Positions 36,301 through 47,749 of a stretch of DNA of 64,000 nucleotides are shown in pieces. Source of the stretch: Guyanagaster necrorhizus (taxonomy: Eukaryota; Basidiomycota; Agaricomycetes; Agaricales; Physalacriaceae); assembly GCF_019112545.1 (NCBI RefSeq), contig NW_025064890.1:1183993-1247992 (forward strand), read 5' to 3'. The translations under genes were made by a program, and so were the position numbers. The notes beneath the pieces are model-generated. The model was not told the origin of the DNA, did no database searches, and worked only from the letters and a program-made list of their open reading frames with translations. The first letter of the stretch is position 1, and the number at the start of each line of letters is the position of its first letter.

Positions 36301-36899
36301 CAATATTTCGATCTGAGTCTTGGCTAGTAGGTCTTGTCCTGGAGACTTGGTTCGTCAGATGAATTTTCATGATCTATGTAATTCGTCAAGCCATTCCAAG
36401 ACTCAGCATCATTCTAGAGCTCACATCCCAGTGATCATTTTGTCGATTACCTCTTCAGCTCAGGTCTTATGTATCCAGTTCTTGAGTACTGCCTTTGCTG
36501 CTTCTTCATCCTTTGCATCCCTAATGGCTTGCCAAGTCCATTCAGTTTTAAATGGCTTTAGCCAATTGTCAGGATCTCTTTTCTTAGTTTCTGGTGTTTG
36601 GGGACCTACTGACACATTAATTTGATGAGTTCTAAATTGAGACTTACCTTTTTAGAGCTCTCTGCCCTTGTTTAGCCATTCATTGGTGGTTGAGTTTTTG
36701 GTTTTCTTTGTTCTGATTCCTTAGGTGATTCCATGTCATGAGTGGTACTGTCAGATATATTCAAATGCATGCATAATTTAGACATAGTTGGTACTACAGA
36801 AGTAAAGTCAGTCTGTTTAACAGCTGGAAGAAACAGTCTACTCATTAATACTTTGGCTGAGTCAGTAGAATTGCTTACTACTCAGCTCCATCTTTTACC

Positions 36900-39800
36900 T
36901 CCTTGGGTTTGTCTTCTGTCCTGAGTTCTTGATCTTTCTTTATTAATTTGGCAATTTGAGCCCTAATGTCTTTCTGAGTGTGCTTATTCTTCTTCTGAAG
37001 GCAGTTTCATGCCATGTGGCTCTTCTGGCCATAATTGAAATATTTTCCCCTCTTCTTGAGGTGATCCATGTCTATTGGCTTACTCATTCTGGTAAATATC
37101 ATGCCTGTACCAGTTTGCTTCTCACCATATTGAGAAGTTGGGGCTGAGCCATCGGGCTTCAAGGATGTGGTTGCCTGGGAGCTGAAGGGCCTACCGTCTT
37201 GTCCTTGGTTCTTGTGTCTATCCCACAATAGGGTGAACGATTCTGCCTTCTGTCATTGTTGTTCTTGCCACATGATGATGATCTGGGTCTTTCAGTCTTC
37301 ATAGCCAATCAGAATGCTATGTCTGAGGTCCAAGATGGTCTTCAGGTAAGAGGGCAGCAGTCCCCTCTTCATATATTCGACCATTTGTCTCATGTTGGCT
37401 ATATCTTCTCATACTCCAGCGAGTTTACCAAGTTATTCTAACTCATCGAAGTAGTCAGTAGCTGCCTTATCACCCATCTTGTAGTCCTTCATTTTCTGTT
37501 TATGGACTTCTTGGACAGCCGGATCTGTGAACTTGTCATGGATCATTTGTTTGAATACCAGCCATGAGAGGTATCAATGGTGCATCTGCATGGTCGACCA
37601 GAACATAGAGGCTAGAAGAACCCACCATGTTTTCATCTTGTCTTCCAAGTAAGTTGTTGCATGTGTCACCTTGTACATATTCAGTAGGAAGTAAGAGGTG
37701 AATACTTGGAAATATTGATCGCAGTCTATGAAAAAGTGATCAATATCATCAGATGCCCCCTTGAAGAGGATCATTTCTTGCATGAGAACAGGTTTGACTT
37801 GTAGAATCTGTGCCTTCAGGTCAAGGGAAGGCATCAGATTCAGAGGTTCATCTCTTGATGGGCCTGCCCATCCTGCTGGCAGCTCTGGAAATGAATGGAG
37901 TGACCCATCATCGGCAATGGGACTTCCCAGCAGTAGAGGTTTCTTTCACACAATATATCCATTCTTGATAGTCCAGCCCTGGGCAGTGACCTCAGGGTCA
38001 TCTTTATCAGAGTCTCCTGATGCTCCAGCAGCTGCTCTGCTGCCTTTGGCTTCATCAGAAGATGGTTGTCTGGCAAATAGCTGCTGGATTGGCATCTTCC
38101 AAGGGTTGGGATAATGGCTGCTCAGCTTTGGGTGATATTGAGACAGCTAAGATGCCATGCTTCATACAGCTGATGTAGTGAATAAATATCTTGATATTGC
38201 TGATTGAATTGTTGACATGGTGTATGCCAATTTAGATGGCATCACACTCAGCATCTATGGTTTTAGTGCTGATCTTCTGTCATACTTCAGCTTGTATGGC
38301 AGTAATGGTCCCATCTGATAATGTAAATATCTTTGATTAAAATTAAAGATGGTCTGCTCAGTGGCCGCATACTGCAGAATCTCCTCCCTTTCAAGGAAAT
38401 CTGCTGAGGTATACCTTTGTCCCAAGGACGATCTTAACCAAAGATTGTCCTTCCACAACTCAGCTACCTGCTCCTGGTATAACTGAGTGAAATCTTCTTC
38501 TCATGCTTTGTGCACCTCTTCTCGTAATATCTCCTCTGTCGGTCATGACCTAAACATCTTCTCCCATTCCAGAAGAGGGGCTGTGACTCCCTCATCAGGA
38601 TCCTCCTTCTCTGTCTTGTCATCAGCCTCTATCATCTCATCCTTCTCTTCCTCAAGGAAAAAATTGTCATGCAGGTCAAAGACCTCTGGGATGGCTGAAC
38701 TGAGGCTGCATACTGGGCTTGGTATCATTGGGTCTGGATCAAGAAGAAGACTGCCACTCAGACTGTTCTGGCAGCTCCTTGATGCTTATTGCTGCTTCTG
38801 ATGCTATTGCTCTGTGATACCAGCAGAAGTTTCTGTAAAACTTTGGGTTGAGGAAAAGGGCTGCAAAGTTTCTATCGAGAAACTTCTTGAGATCTCCTGT
38901 GGGGTTGATACTCTCATCGTCTCTCCTGATTATCCCCCTTTCCTCTGGTATCCTTCCTTGGACTGAGATGTCATCCATGTCTGCAATGGTGTCTGTCCCA
39001 TAAGATAACAGGCAGTTGTCATTGAGGTTCAGAGGTTCCTCAGGCCAGGGGTCAGTCTCAGTGGTGGGAGAGGGAGGTTCCTGGAACAGAGAGTCAGGAG
39101 TAGTGGTCCTGACAAAGGTGTCAGTTCAACTCTCTCCTTCATTCCTTCTTTGCTGCTCCTCTGCTGCTCATGTCTGGAGATACTGCTCAAAGAGGGTGTC
39201 CTCCCTTAGGGCTTGACTGTTAATGTGTGTCTGCTCCTGCCTGTGCTTGGAAATGTTACTGGTATATTGAATTTGGTCCTCTCTGGAGAGGACCAGAGTG
39301 GCATAGTTGGATGATTATGTTCTTTCTGGAATCATTCATATGCCTTCTGTTCAGCCAGAATTACTGCTAACTGTGTGGTGCTCCAGCCAATTGGCCTTGT
39401 TGGCAGTGGCTTGCCACCAATGATGCTTGTTGCTGTCATTGTTCCAGTATAGGTCATTATTGACTCCTGTTCTGTGGTCAGTGCTTCAGCTTTATGTTGA
39501 CCTAGTATGTTGGGATCTATGGGCCCTGGTATCTCTGGCCTCTTGAGCCATTCATGGGGTATCCAAGGAGTCTCTAGCATGGCACTCAATGCCAGTGCTA
39601 GGTATGAGGGTTGTCATCTTTGTTGCTGGAATACTGTGCTGGAGAGATGGGATGAGGGTGTCAGGTCTGGGTCATCAAAACCCCATAGCCTAAGGGTTTC
39701 CAGAGTCTTAGATGACTGCAGTCAGGGGTTATGGAGGGTATATGTGCTGCTGCTGCTGCTTCTCTTCTTCTCCAGGATGCTTTTCAGTCAAGCTCCCAAA

Positions 39801-40076
39801 GATGTTTTCAGGGCTAGGTCCTTCTGCAGGTTGAAAGGACTGTCAGACAGAGGCAGGGATTTTATGAAAGAGGAGGTCTGGCATGATATTGTGGAGAATG
39901 GTTCGAATATGTTGAAATTTCTGATAGTGTCTGATTGTCCAAGCTATGATTGATTGGCATCCATGGCACAGCTGTATGATCACCAATAGACTGATCAAGA
40001 TTCCTATAATAGAGGCCAAGAGTTCAAAGAACTCATGGGTGAAGTTTGGATTAGAAGGATTAAGAGCAGGGAGCAT
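36900..40076 (-). pseudogene. Element B gag region, broken
   Basis: The first frame (40076-39843) matches the opening of element A gag, 'HEFFELLASIIGILISLLVI', a hydrophobic stretch. Charged segments follow, for example an acidic 'EEEKDEMIEADDKTEKEDPD' near 38650. The capsid piece near 37770 is 'GASDDIDHFFIDCDQYFQVF', and the knuckle near 37030 has decayed to 'YFNYGQKSHMA', both first cysteines having become Tyr by G-to-A change. The N-terminal extension before the capsid is about 2.3 kb in both elements, which is long for this group. Confidence 0.8.
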
Positions 40077-40118
40077 TCAGTTCCTCAGCACAATTGGGCT
40101 TGAGGAAGGGAAGCTAGA

Positions 40119-40131
40119 AGCTTTGAGCTAA
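40119..40131 (-). promoter_or_regulatory. Primer-binding site of element B (self-priming type)
   Basis: On the minus strand TTAGCTCAAAGCT lies one base after the 5' LTR. The same 13-mer occurs inside the 3' LTR at 32259-32271, and as TTAGCTCGAAGCT in the 5' LTR at 40288-40300. In both it is the complement of the predicted RNA start, 34 nt after TATTTAAG. It resembles no tRNA 3' end. Confidence 0.8.
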
Positions 40132-40132
40132 T

Positions 40133-40649
40133 TGTTAGGCCCAAATTCCATGTGACTATCAACATATAATAAACAGTTCAGAACCTCGCACTTTGGGTTA
40201 GACTGACTGAGTTCACTGGTGTGTTAACAACATTGTGTAGTCAAGGCTTTTGAGAGTAGCTTGAGATAAGATGGTGAAGAGTAAACTTTAGCTCGAAGCT
40301 GGAGTATTACAGTGAGAGCTACACCACTTAAATACCATTCTGTTATCTGGCTATTAATAACTATTCACAAAAGATATTGTCTATCATAGAGCTGTTACCC
40401 TTGCTGTTGCCAGGCTCTCCACAAGTGCTGTTGTCTGGCTGTTATGCTGTTACTGCTATGCTGCAATTGATGAACAAAAGGAGTATTATCTCTCTCTTTA
40501 CAGCACATAGCAGTGCGATAAGACTAAGACTGATTGGGTTGCTGACTAAGCTTTTCCATAGTTCTAAGTGCTAGCTCAAGTGCTCTGACTAAGCAAGAAT
40601 AAGGGTCACTTCTGGGAAAAAGGAAAAGAAAATAGGAAAAATTATAACA
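40133..40649 (-). repeat. 5' LTR of element B
   Basis: 517 bp, minus-strand TGTTATAATTTTTCC to GGGCCTAACA. It keeps one more CpG at the RNA-start mirror (40288-40300) than the 3' LTR does. Confidence 0.93.
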
Positions 40650-40654
40650 AAAAA

Positions 40655-43600
40655 ATCAAGCTGGTTCAATCACTGAATTTGTAGAACTCAGGCTTATAAT
40701 CAGTGATCACTCAGAATGAATCGACCTAGCCATTATGAACCTCAGAATGAAGAAGGTATTCCTGGGCCATGACTGACTCATATGTCACAATCTGTTAATC
40801 AATTGGAAAACTGAATGGATCATGTTCATAAGATGTCAATGTCAGAAAATCTCATTCAAACTTCCCAATGAGGATTCCACAGGCCAGTGGGATAAAGAGA
40901 TGGAGGATGGAGAAATGATTCTTACTGTGGATTTTCAGCAAGAATTACACATCCAGGCAATGCATCATGCTAATAACCTGGCTGCCAGGGCTAACAAGCA
41001 GAAGGCAGAGAAAACCTTCAAAGAGATGGTATCTGACTGAGCACACAACTTTAAAGACCTATTTAAAAAGAAAAGTTTTGATGAGTTGCCAAAACTAAAG
41101 TCTTGAAACTATGCCATCAAACTCATCCCAAATGCAAATACTAACTTGGATTGTAAGACATACCCACTTAGCATCAACAAGCAGCAGAAACTCAACAAGT
41201 TTCTGGATGAAAACTTGTTCAGTGGGCATATCAGACCCTTCAAGTCCCCTATAGTATCACCCTTTTTCTTCATCAAAAAGAAGAATGATAAGCTTCAGCC
41301 AGTCCAAGACTACCAAAAGCTTAATGAAATGACCATTAAAAACTGATATCTCCTTCCATTAATTTCTGAACTAATAGATAAACTCCAGGGTGTCAAGTAT
41401 TATGCAAAACTTGATGTTCATTGAGGATATAACAATGTCCATATTAAGGAAGGAGATGAGTGGAAGGCTGCATTTAGGATGAACCAAGGACTGTTTGAAC
41501 CAACAGTCATGTTCTTCAGACTGACCAACTCCCTTACAACATTTCAGTGGATGATGAACAACATATTCAAAGACCTCATTGCCACTGAAAAAGTCACTAT
41601 CTATCTTGATGACATTTTGATTATATCCAAAATAAAGAGAGAGCATAGAGCACTAGTATGACAAGTGCTAACCCTCATGAAGAAGCATAAACTGTTTCTC
41701 AAGGCTGAGAAATGTGAGTTTGAGATACTTGAGACAGAATACCTAAGAGTTATCATCTTGGAAGGGAGTATTCAGATGGATTCCATCAAGGTCGCAGAGG
41801 TAATAGAATAGCTAAAACCAACAAGAAAAAAGGAGCTGTAGTCATTCCTTGGATTCACAAATTTCTATCAATGTTTCATTCAAGACTATAGCAGAGTTGT
41901 CTAACCAATGATGCAGCTAACCAGCAATGCCCTCTGGACTTAGGGTCTCTCTCAGCAGACTGCCTTTAATGACCTAAAATGACAACTAGCAGAAGATGTC
42001 ATACTTGTGATTCCAACACAGGAAGGAAAGTTTCAGATCAAGGCTGATTCAAGCAAAAGAGCCATCAGGGCCATACTATCATAAGAACAAGATGGTAGAT
42101 GGTGATCAGTTGCATTTTTGTCAAAGGCACTCACCACAACAGAGTGGAACTATAAAATATATGATAAAAAACTCCTTGCTATTATGCTTGCTCTGGAAGA
42201 GTGGCAGCATTACCTTATCAGGGCCACCAAGGTTTTTGAAATTTGAACTGACCACCAAAATCTCTGATATTTCCAACAGCTCCAAAAACTAAACCATCGA
42301 CAGACTAGATAGGTCACAGAATTGAGCCAATACCAATACATGCTTCATCATAAAGCAGAGACCACCAACAAAAAGGCCAACCTACTCAGCCAATGGGCAG
42401 ATCATGACCAAGGGGAAGCTGACAATGAGAGAGTGACATTATTACACTCTAAACATTTTAGGGCCATGATAATGCCAACTGAGGAAGAAATTCATGAGTG
42501 CATAAAGAGCACAACTTGTGACAGCCACAAGTGGGACCAACAAGTGGCCCCCTCCCTTAACCACAAATGAGGAATGATGAAAGAAGAGGAGATGATTTGC
42601 TATGATAGACAGATCTACATCCTAAGGGATCAAAAGCTCTGAGGTGAGATTATTGTTACCTGCTATGATCATGCTATGACTGGCCATCCCAGCATAGCCA
42701 AGACCAAAGAGCTAGTGTTGTGAGATTATTAGTGGCTCAAAATGGCATATAATATTACTATATATATTCAAGTATACAAGGTCTGTCAATAGAAAAAATC
42801 AGCAACACAGGCTTGACCCACTCCTTTACACCTAAATGAAATCTCATTCTCACCATGGACCTATATTTCAGTCGACATGATTACTAGATTACCAGACTGT
42901 AATGGTTATGATGCAATCATTATCATAGTCAATCAATTTTTGAAAGTGATCATTTCAATCACCTGTTCAACTGAATTAACCTCAGAAGATTGGGTCAAAA
43001 TCCTGTGAGATGAAGTTTATACAAAGTATGACATGCCACAAGTCATCATCTCAGACAGAGGACCATAATTCATCTTCAAGTTCCTAGATGATCTCTATTA
43101 ACTCTTACACATCAAACACAATACATCAATGGCATACCATTCTCAGACCAATAGACAAACAGAATGCATCAACTAAGAAGTCAAGAAATATCTTCACCTC
43201 TTCATCAATTATTGGCAGGACAACTGGGTAGAATGGCTGGCTCTTGCAGTCTTTCAACACAATAACTGAGTCTACTCAGCAATAGGGAAAACACCATTCT
43301 TTGTCAACTATAGATGACACCCACATGTTAGCCAGACAGAATGACACTGAACAATGACACCGGCTTCAGTGGACTTTGCCTCCATAATGACAAAGATTCA
43401 TGCTGAAACAAAAATAGCATTAGAATAAGCAGCTACATCCATAAAGATGCAATACAACAAATATTGCTGACCAGCCCACGAATACTCTATTAACAATAAT
43501 GTATAGCTGGACACAACAAACCTCTATTTACCATGACTAAAACAAAAACTCACTGACAAACAGACAGGGCCCTTCCAAATTCTCTTAAAAATCAGAGCAA

Positions 43601-43931
43601 GTGCTTATAACTCTGCTTACCAACTTTCTGGAAAATTCATAATGTCTTTAATGAGGCACTGTTATCCTCATATATTGCACCAGCCTTTACCAATCAAGAA
43701 AGACCTCTACCACCATCTCTAGACCTGATTGACAATAAAGAACACTATAAAATCGATCAGATCTTAAACTATAAACTATGCAAAATTAAGGCAAAAGGTG
43801 GAGGGACAACAATGACAGTCAATTATCTTATCAGCTGAAAAGGCTATGGCCTCAAATCCAATCAATGGATCAACAAGAGACTGATAAACACTGATGAGGC
43901 AATCCAGGACTACGAAACATCCCTAAATTAA
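40655..43931 (+). pseudogene. Element A pol: protease end, RT, RNase H, integrase, chromodomain
   Basis: It continues element A after the B insertion. RT segments are '[20 protein letters not shown]', '[16 protein letters not shown]', 'YAKLDVH' and the catalytic 'IYLDDILIISK' near 41610. RNase H has 'FQIKADSS' near 42040 and 'TDHQNL' near 42250. The integrase zinc region ('TGHPSIAKTKEL') lies near 42680, core Asp near 42880 in 'VDMITRLPD', second Asp in 'VIISDRGP', and the Glu-containing 'QTNRQTECIN' near 43160. The C-terminal chromodomain near 43740-43925 has 'NYLIS-KGYGLKSNQWIN' and 'AIQDYE'. At least a dozen stops are present, nearly all TGA or TAG at transition sites. Confidence 0.88.
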
Positions 43932-43964
43932 GCCATCAGGACAATAGTCTTAAGGAGGGGGTAA

Positions 43965-44424
43965 TGTTATGATTTTTCCCATTCCTTTTCTTTTGACCCC
44001 TATTTATGCTTAGTCAAAGCATCAAGAATAAGTGCTTAGAACCATGGGAAGGCTTAATCATCACAAAACTGACTTTGTCATAGTTCTTCAATGCAACTGA
44101 CATCTAATAACAAATGCACAATCAGCCTTTTATATATGGTAATGATGCTCAAGAACAATGAGTAACAAGGACAGAGAAATACACAATAAGTATGAAATAT
44201 TAATAGCACACTATATACAGTATTTAAGGAAGCTCGCTCTCACTAGTAATCCCCAGCTTTGAGCTAAAGTTTATTCTATACCATTCTCTCTCAAGCCTCT
44301 CAAAGCATTGGTCTTGTGACACATTCAAGCAGACTATGCATCAGTGAACTCAGATAATCCCTCAAAGTGCAAAGGGATATCAGTGTATCATGTGTATCTG
44401 TTCACATGATGCTTGGGTCTAACA
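43965..44424 (+). repeat. 3' LTR of element A
   Basis: 460 bp, TGTTATGATTTTTCC to GGGTCTAACA. It has TATTTAAG at 44221-44228 and AGCTTTGAGCTAA at 44255-44267, the same 34-bp spacing as in the 5' LTR. Confidence 0.93.
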
Positions 44425-44429
44425 ATATA

Positions 44430-45448
44430 TGACTAGCTGATAAAGCTGCTTATAGCATATCCCAACATAGTTGTAATAACACACATAGAGATAGGTGGAG
44501 AATACTGAAAGTTGAGGAATTGTATCTATCAGGTGCCCACTGATACTCATCAGCATCTTGGATGGTTGCAATGACATGAATCACCCTCAGGATCTCTCTT
44601 TGTTGCAAGCCCCCTGCAACTATCTCATGCTCAGCTCCAGTCAATTCAGCTTTAGCAATATCAGAGTTAAGTGTAGGCCACATCTCAAGCATATGAGTGT
44701 CAGCAGATAGCTAAAAATAGTGCAGGATATGCATTAGACAATCATAAAGGATTAAGATCACATTTGTATGAGTCTCTAAGCACCTTTTTTTTTATTGTCA
44801 AGAAGAGGCTCATTGTGTCTCACTTTATTCTGCACAGCAAAGAAGACTCACTTCTTGGTCATTATATTTTTCAAAACTGTGAATCTCTCTGCTCTATCAA
44901 GAAATATAAATGGAACTCTATAAGAGTTGATTAGCCATTCATGAAAGTCTTCTAGCTTGGTGGATTTGAAGCTGAGTCAGGATGATGCATCTGAGTTTGA
45001 AGCAATAGGACTGCTTATAAATATATTATCTGATTCATTCTTTACCAATGCAATGAGTCAGTATTGAGATGTGGCCCAGATAGAAGTAGGATTTTTGAAA
45101 TAGATAATATCTGACAGGCAACACTCATCTGGCTTTTCTAGGTTCTCTATCAGAATAAACACCATGAGGGTTTCAAACAAAGGGCCTCTATCTCCAGTCT
45201 CTGAGATATTTAGTAGGGCTCTTGCTATATACTTTTTATAGACATCCCTGTTTCTCAATGAAAGAAGTGCTATATATAATGATAAACTGAATGGTTCAGT
45301 TATTGCAATAGACATAGCTGCATTCTCTTTGAAACAGTCTGAACTGGGCCAAAAGGAAGAGAAGAGGTGTTAATCCAATATTAATCATTTTCTTTGCCTT
45401 GAAAATGTTGAGCTTAGTCAGCTAGAGGCTTTCTTCACTGGAGAGGAT
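44430..45448. other. Unrecognised hypermutated sequence
   Basis: Element A is inserted at its left edge. On the minus strand, frames such as 45315-45058 ('ALLSLRNRDVYKKYIARALL', 'IENLEKPDECCLSD') and pieces to 44800 ('WLINSYRVPFIFLDRAERF') look protein-coding and collinear with few stops. I cannot name the family. It may be a decayed host gene rather than a transposon. Confidence 0.45.
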
Positions 45449-45966
45449 TGTTAAGCCCAAACTCCACGTGACTATAAACATGTGATAAACAGTTCGGTAC
45501 CTCGCACTTCGGATATGTCCAACTGAGTTCACAAGTTATAGCGGTAGTGGCCAAGGCATTGCAAGTAGCAGGAGCTCGAGGTAGAATGGTAGAGAATAAA
45601 CTTTAGTTCGAGACTGGAGTGTTACAGCGAGAACTAAGCTACTTAAATACTGTTTCGTTATCTTACTATAAATAAAGCTGTTCACAAAAGATATTGTCTG
45701 TCGTAGAGCTGTTACCCCTGCTGTTGCCAGGCGCTCCACAAAAGCTGTTGTCTGGTGAATTGTCATCGCTGCTGTTACTGCTGTTTAGTGACAAAAAGAG
45801 CATTGTCTCTCCCTTCACAGTGCACAGCCATACGATAAGACAATGACTGACTGGGTTGCTGAGCTAAGCATTCCCATGGTCCTAAGTGCTGGTTTAAGTG
45901 CTCTGACTAAGCAAGATAGGGGTCATTCCCGAGAAAAAAGAAAAGAAAATAGGAAAAATCGTAACA
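45449..45966 (-). repeat. Solo LTR, least mutated copy
   Basis: 518-bp reverse copy (+ strand TGTTAAGCCC to GTAACA) with target duplication AGGAT at 45444-45448 and 45967-45971. It keeps many CpGs (for example CTCGCACTTCGG, CTCGAGG, CGATAAG), unlike every other copy. It is probably the most recent insertion, or an escapee from mutation. Confidence 0.93.
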
Positions 45967-45971
45967 AGGAT

Positions 45972-46409
45972 CCACTGGTAAAATATTATGAATGATAATT
46001 GCAATAGTATGATATCTGATTATATAGCTTGTCAATGAGTATTAAAAAAGCAATCCTTCTTGTGTCTGTGAGAGTAGACAACACCAGCACTTCAAAGGTG
46101 TTCTTTAGTGGTTGTCTAGATAAAATGTCAACTTCTCTTTCTTTTTTGTTGAGGTCTGATGTACTCTCTTTCTGGTCTGATCATTTTCTCTGTTCTTGCA
46201 ACATCTGTCCTTAAACATGCTTCTCACTCTCCTAGAGAGACTTAGCCTGACATTGTCAAACCTTTTTATGTCAGAGAAGGTAATTTGAATGTGAAAAATA
46301 ACATTGAATCCAGTGAGTGGACTGCAGACAAAGTCATATGTGTTGAAGATCTGATATATCTTGTAATAGGTTGGAGTTACAGTTTATGTTCACAAATGAG
46401 AGCAGTAGG
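45972..46409. other. Unrecognised hypermutated sequence, continued
   Basis: This is AT-rich DNA between two solo LTRs, probably contiguous with 44430-45448 before the solo LTR arrived. No motif was recognised. Confidence 0.4.
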
Positions 46410-46414
46410 CCAGA

Positions 46415-46874
46415 TGTTACAATTTTTTCACCTTTTTCTCTTATTTAATCTCTATCTATGCTTAGTCAGAGCACTAATGACAAGTGCTTAAGGCCATGAG
46501 ACAAGGTTTAGTCATTATAACTAACCAAGTCTGTCATTGTCTTTTGATGCAACAGCATTGCCTGATGACACACAATCAACCTTTTATGTATGATAGTGAC
46601 ACTCAAGGACAATAAGCACAAAGAATTTGACAACACACAATTAGCAGGATTATTATTAGCTATGACTTGTACAGTATTTAAGACCAGTAGCTCTTGCTGG
46701 TAATCCCCAGCTTCAAGCTAAAGTTTTATATCATACTATTCTACCTCAAGCCTAGTTCTATAGCCTTATGACACATCAATCAGATACATATCAGTGAACT
46801 CAGACAACTGTCCAAAGTGTGAGACAGCTTCTGTTTATTATGTGTTTCTGTTCATATGATACTTAGGCTTAACA
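46415..46874 (+). repeat. Solo LTR, forward copy
   Basis: 460 bp, TGTTACAATTTTTTCACC to GGCTTAACA, with target duplication CCAGA at 46410-46414 and 46875-46879. It belongs to the 460-bp subfamily of element A. Its start mirror is AGCTTCAAGCTAA. Confidence 0.92.
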
Positions 46875-46879
46875 CCAGA

Positions 46880-47749
46880 TGATAGATGCTATGAAGGAGT
46901 GTGGTACTCATCAACTTGCTTCTTAACATACTGCTCTCTAATATCTTTAGAAATATCTCCTTTATTTAATAGACATGGTGTTCTATCTGCTATCTCTATC
47001 TTTTCCACTTTAATGTATGAGGCCTTAATCAGACAGTCACTCAAGAGATGTCTGTCAGTATCTCTACAGAAGAAACATGCACACAAGTGATTAGGTCTGT
47101 ATCTCATCATTCTCAGACCAGAATCATAGACTGGCACTTATACTCAGCTAGCCTACTGCTGTAAGAAACTCAGAAGATTCTTTTAGTTTTTTAGCATAGC
47201 TTTTTTCTAATTTGTGAGCCTCTTATCACTCATAGATGTCTGCTGTTCTATAAAATCTTTCATCATAGCCAGTACACTCCTCATCTCTTCTTGTTTCACA
47301 GCTCTCTCTTCTACTGCTAACAAGTTGTGCATAGTCATGGTTGACCTATGCTGCTTTTATATAATGGATGTTGAGATAGATGAGATAACCAAAGTACAAT
47401 TATCTCTTCATTGTTGCTGGGCATAATACTGAGCTATATTCCTAGTGTTACCTGCAACTTATCAAGCAACTTTGAACATGAGAATTGGACTGTAAGTCTC
47501 TTACTCCTTGTCTTCAATTTTTTGCTGACACAGAAGACCTTTCAGTGTGTCCTGCACATGAGAAGTGGTAGACATGTTACCAATTTCTTTCACTGCCATA
47601 CTATCCTTTCAGTTATCTTCTCCATAGTATTGTGAATGAAGATCTTTTCTCTATCTTGCCAGTTTGATAAACTGCTTGAATGAACAGAAGGCTACGAAAG
47701 TTCTAGTAACTCATGATCACTATGCATGTATAAAGGCTGGCAAGATACA
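46880..47749 (-). pseudogene. Second gypsy family: gag fragment with zinc knuckle
   Basis: Read leftwards, a decayed gag ends near 47090 with the knuckle 'CFFCRDTDRHLLSDC'. It is followed by 'YIKVEKIEIADRTPC' and 'EQYVKKQVDEYH', the pattern of a different Agaricomycete gypsy lineage with a spacer 'I-x-R-V-DEYH' after the knuckle. The upstream part at 47411-47640 recurs inverted at 49220-49447. Confidence 0.7.

Larger units (their letters stand above)
32104..40649 (-). mobile_element. Chromovirus element B, inserted in element A
   Basis: A complete 8.55-kb copy on the minus strand has two 517-bp LTRs (32104-32620 as 3' LTR, 40133-40649 as 5' LTR) and a target duplication AAAAA (32099-32103, 40650-40654). 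The polypurine tract AAGGAGAGGGTAA (complement of 32621-32633) precedes the 3' LTR. Internal order is the same as in A. The two LTRs differ essentially only by transitions. All frames contain stops. It is in the same family as A but has a longer LTR (517 against 460 bp), so it is a distinct subfamily. Confidence 0.93.
27234..44424 (+). mobile_element. Chromovirus element A (Ty3/Gypsy), nested host
   Basis: The element is bounded by two 460-bp LTRs (27234-27693, 43965-44424) starting TGTTA and ending TAACA, with a 5-bp target duplication ATATA at 27229-27233 and 44425-44429. The internal order is a long gag with a CCHC knuckle, protease, RT, RNase H, integrase and a C-terminal chromodomain, which defines a chromovirus. 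It is interrupted by a reverse solo LTR (30120-30626) and by complete element B (32104-40649); without them the element is about 8.1 kb. A purine tract AAGGAGGGGGTAA (43952-43964) abuts the 3' LTR. All coding parts carry multiple stops, so it cannot move on its own. Confidence 0.93.

Noticed and set aside
43965..46874. Reading 43965-46874 as a second complete element bounded by two forward LTRs
   Set aside because: Each LTR has its own pair of target duplications (ATATA with 27229-27233 for the first, CCAGA on both sides for the second), so the right one is a solo LTR and the left one belongs to element A.
46889..47137. CCHC peptide as a cellular zinc-finger gene
   Set aside because: The spacing and the following 'VDEYH' block match gag knuckles of Agaricomycete gypsy elements, and the locus lies inside the repeat island.
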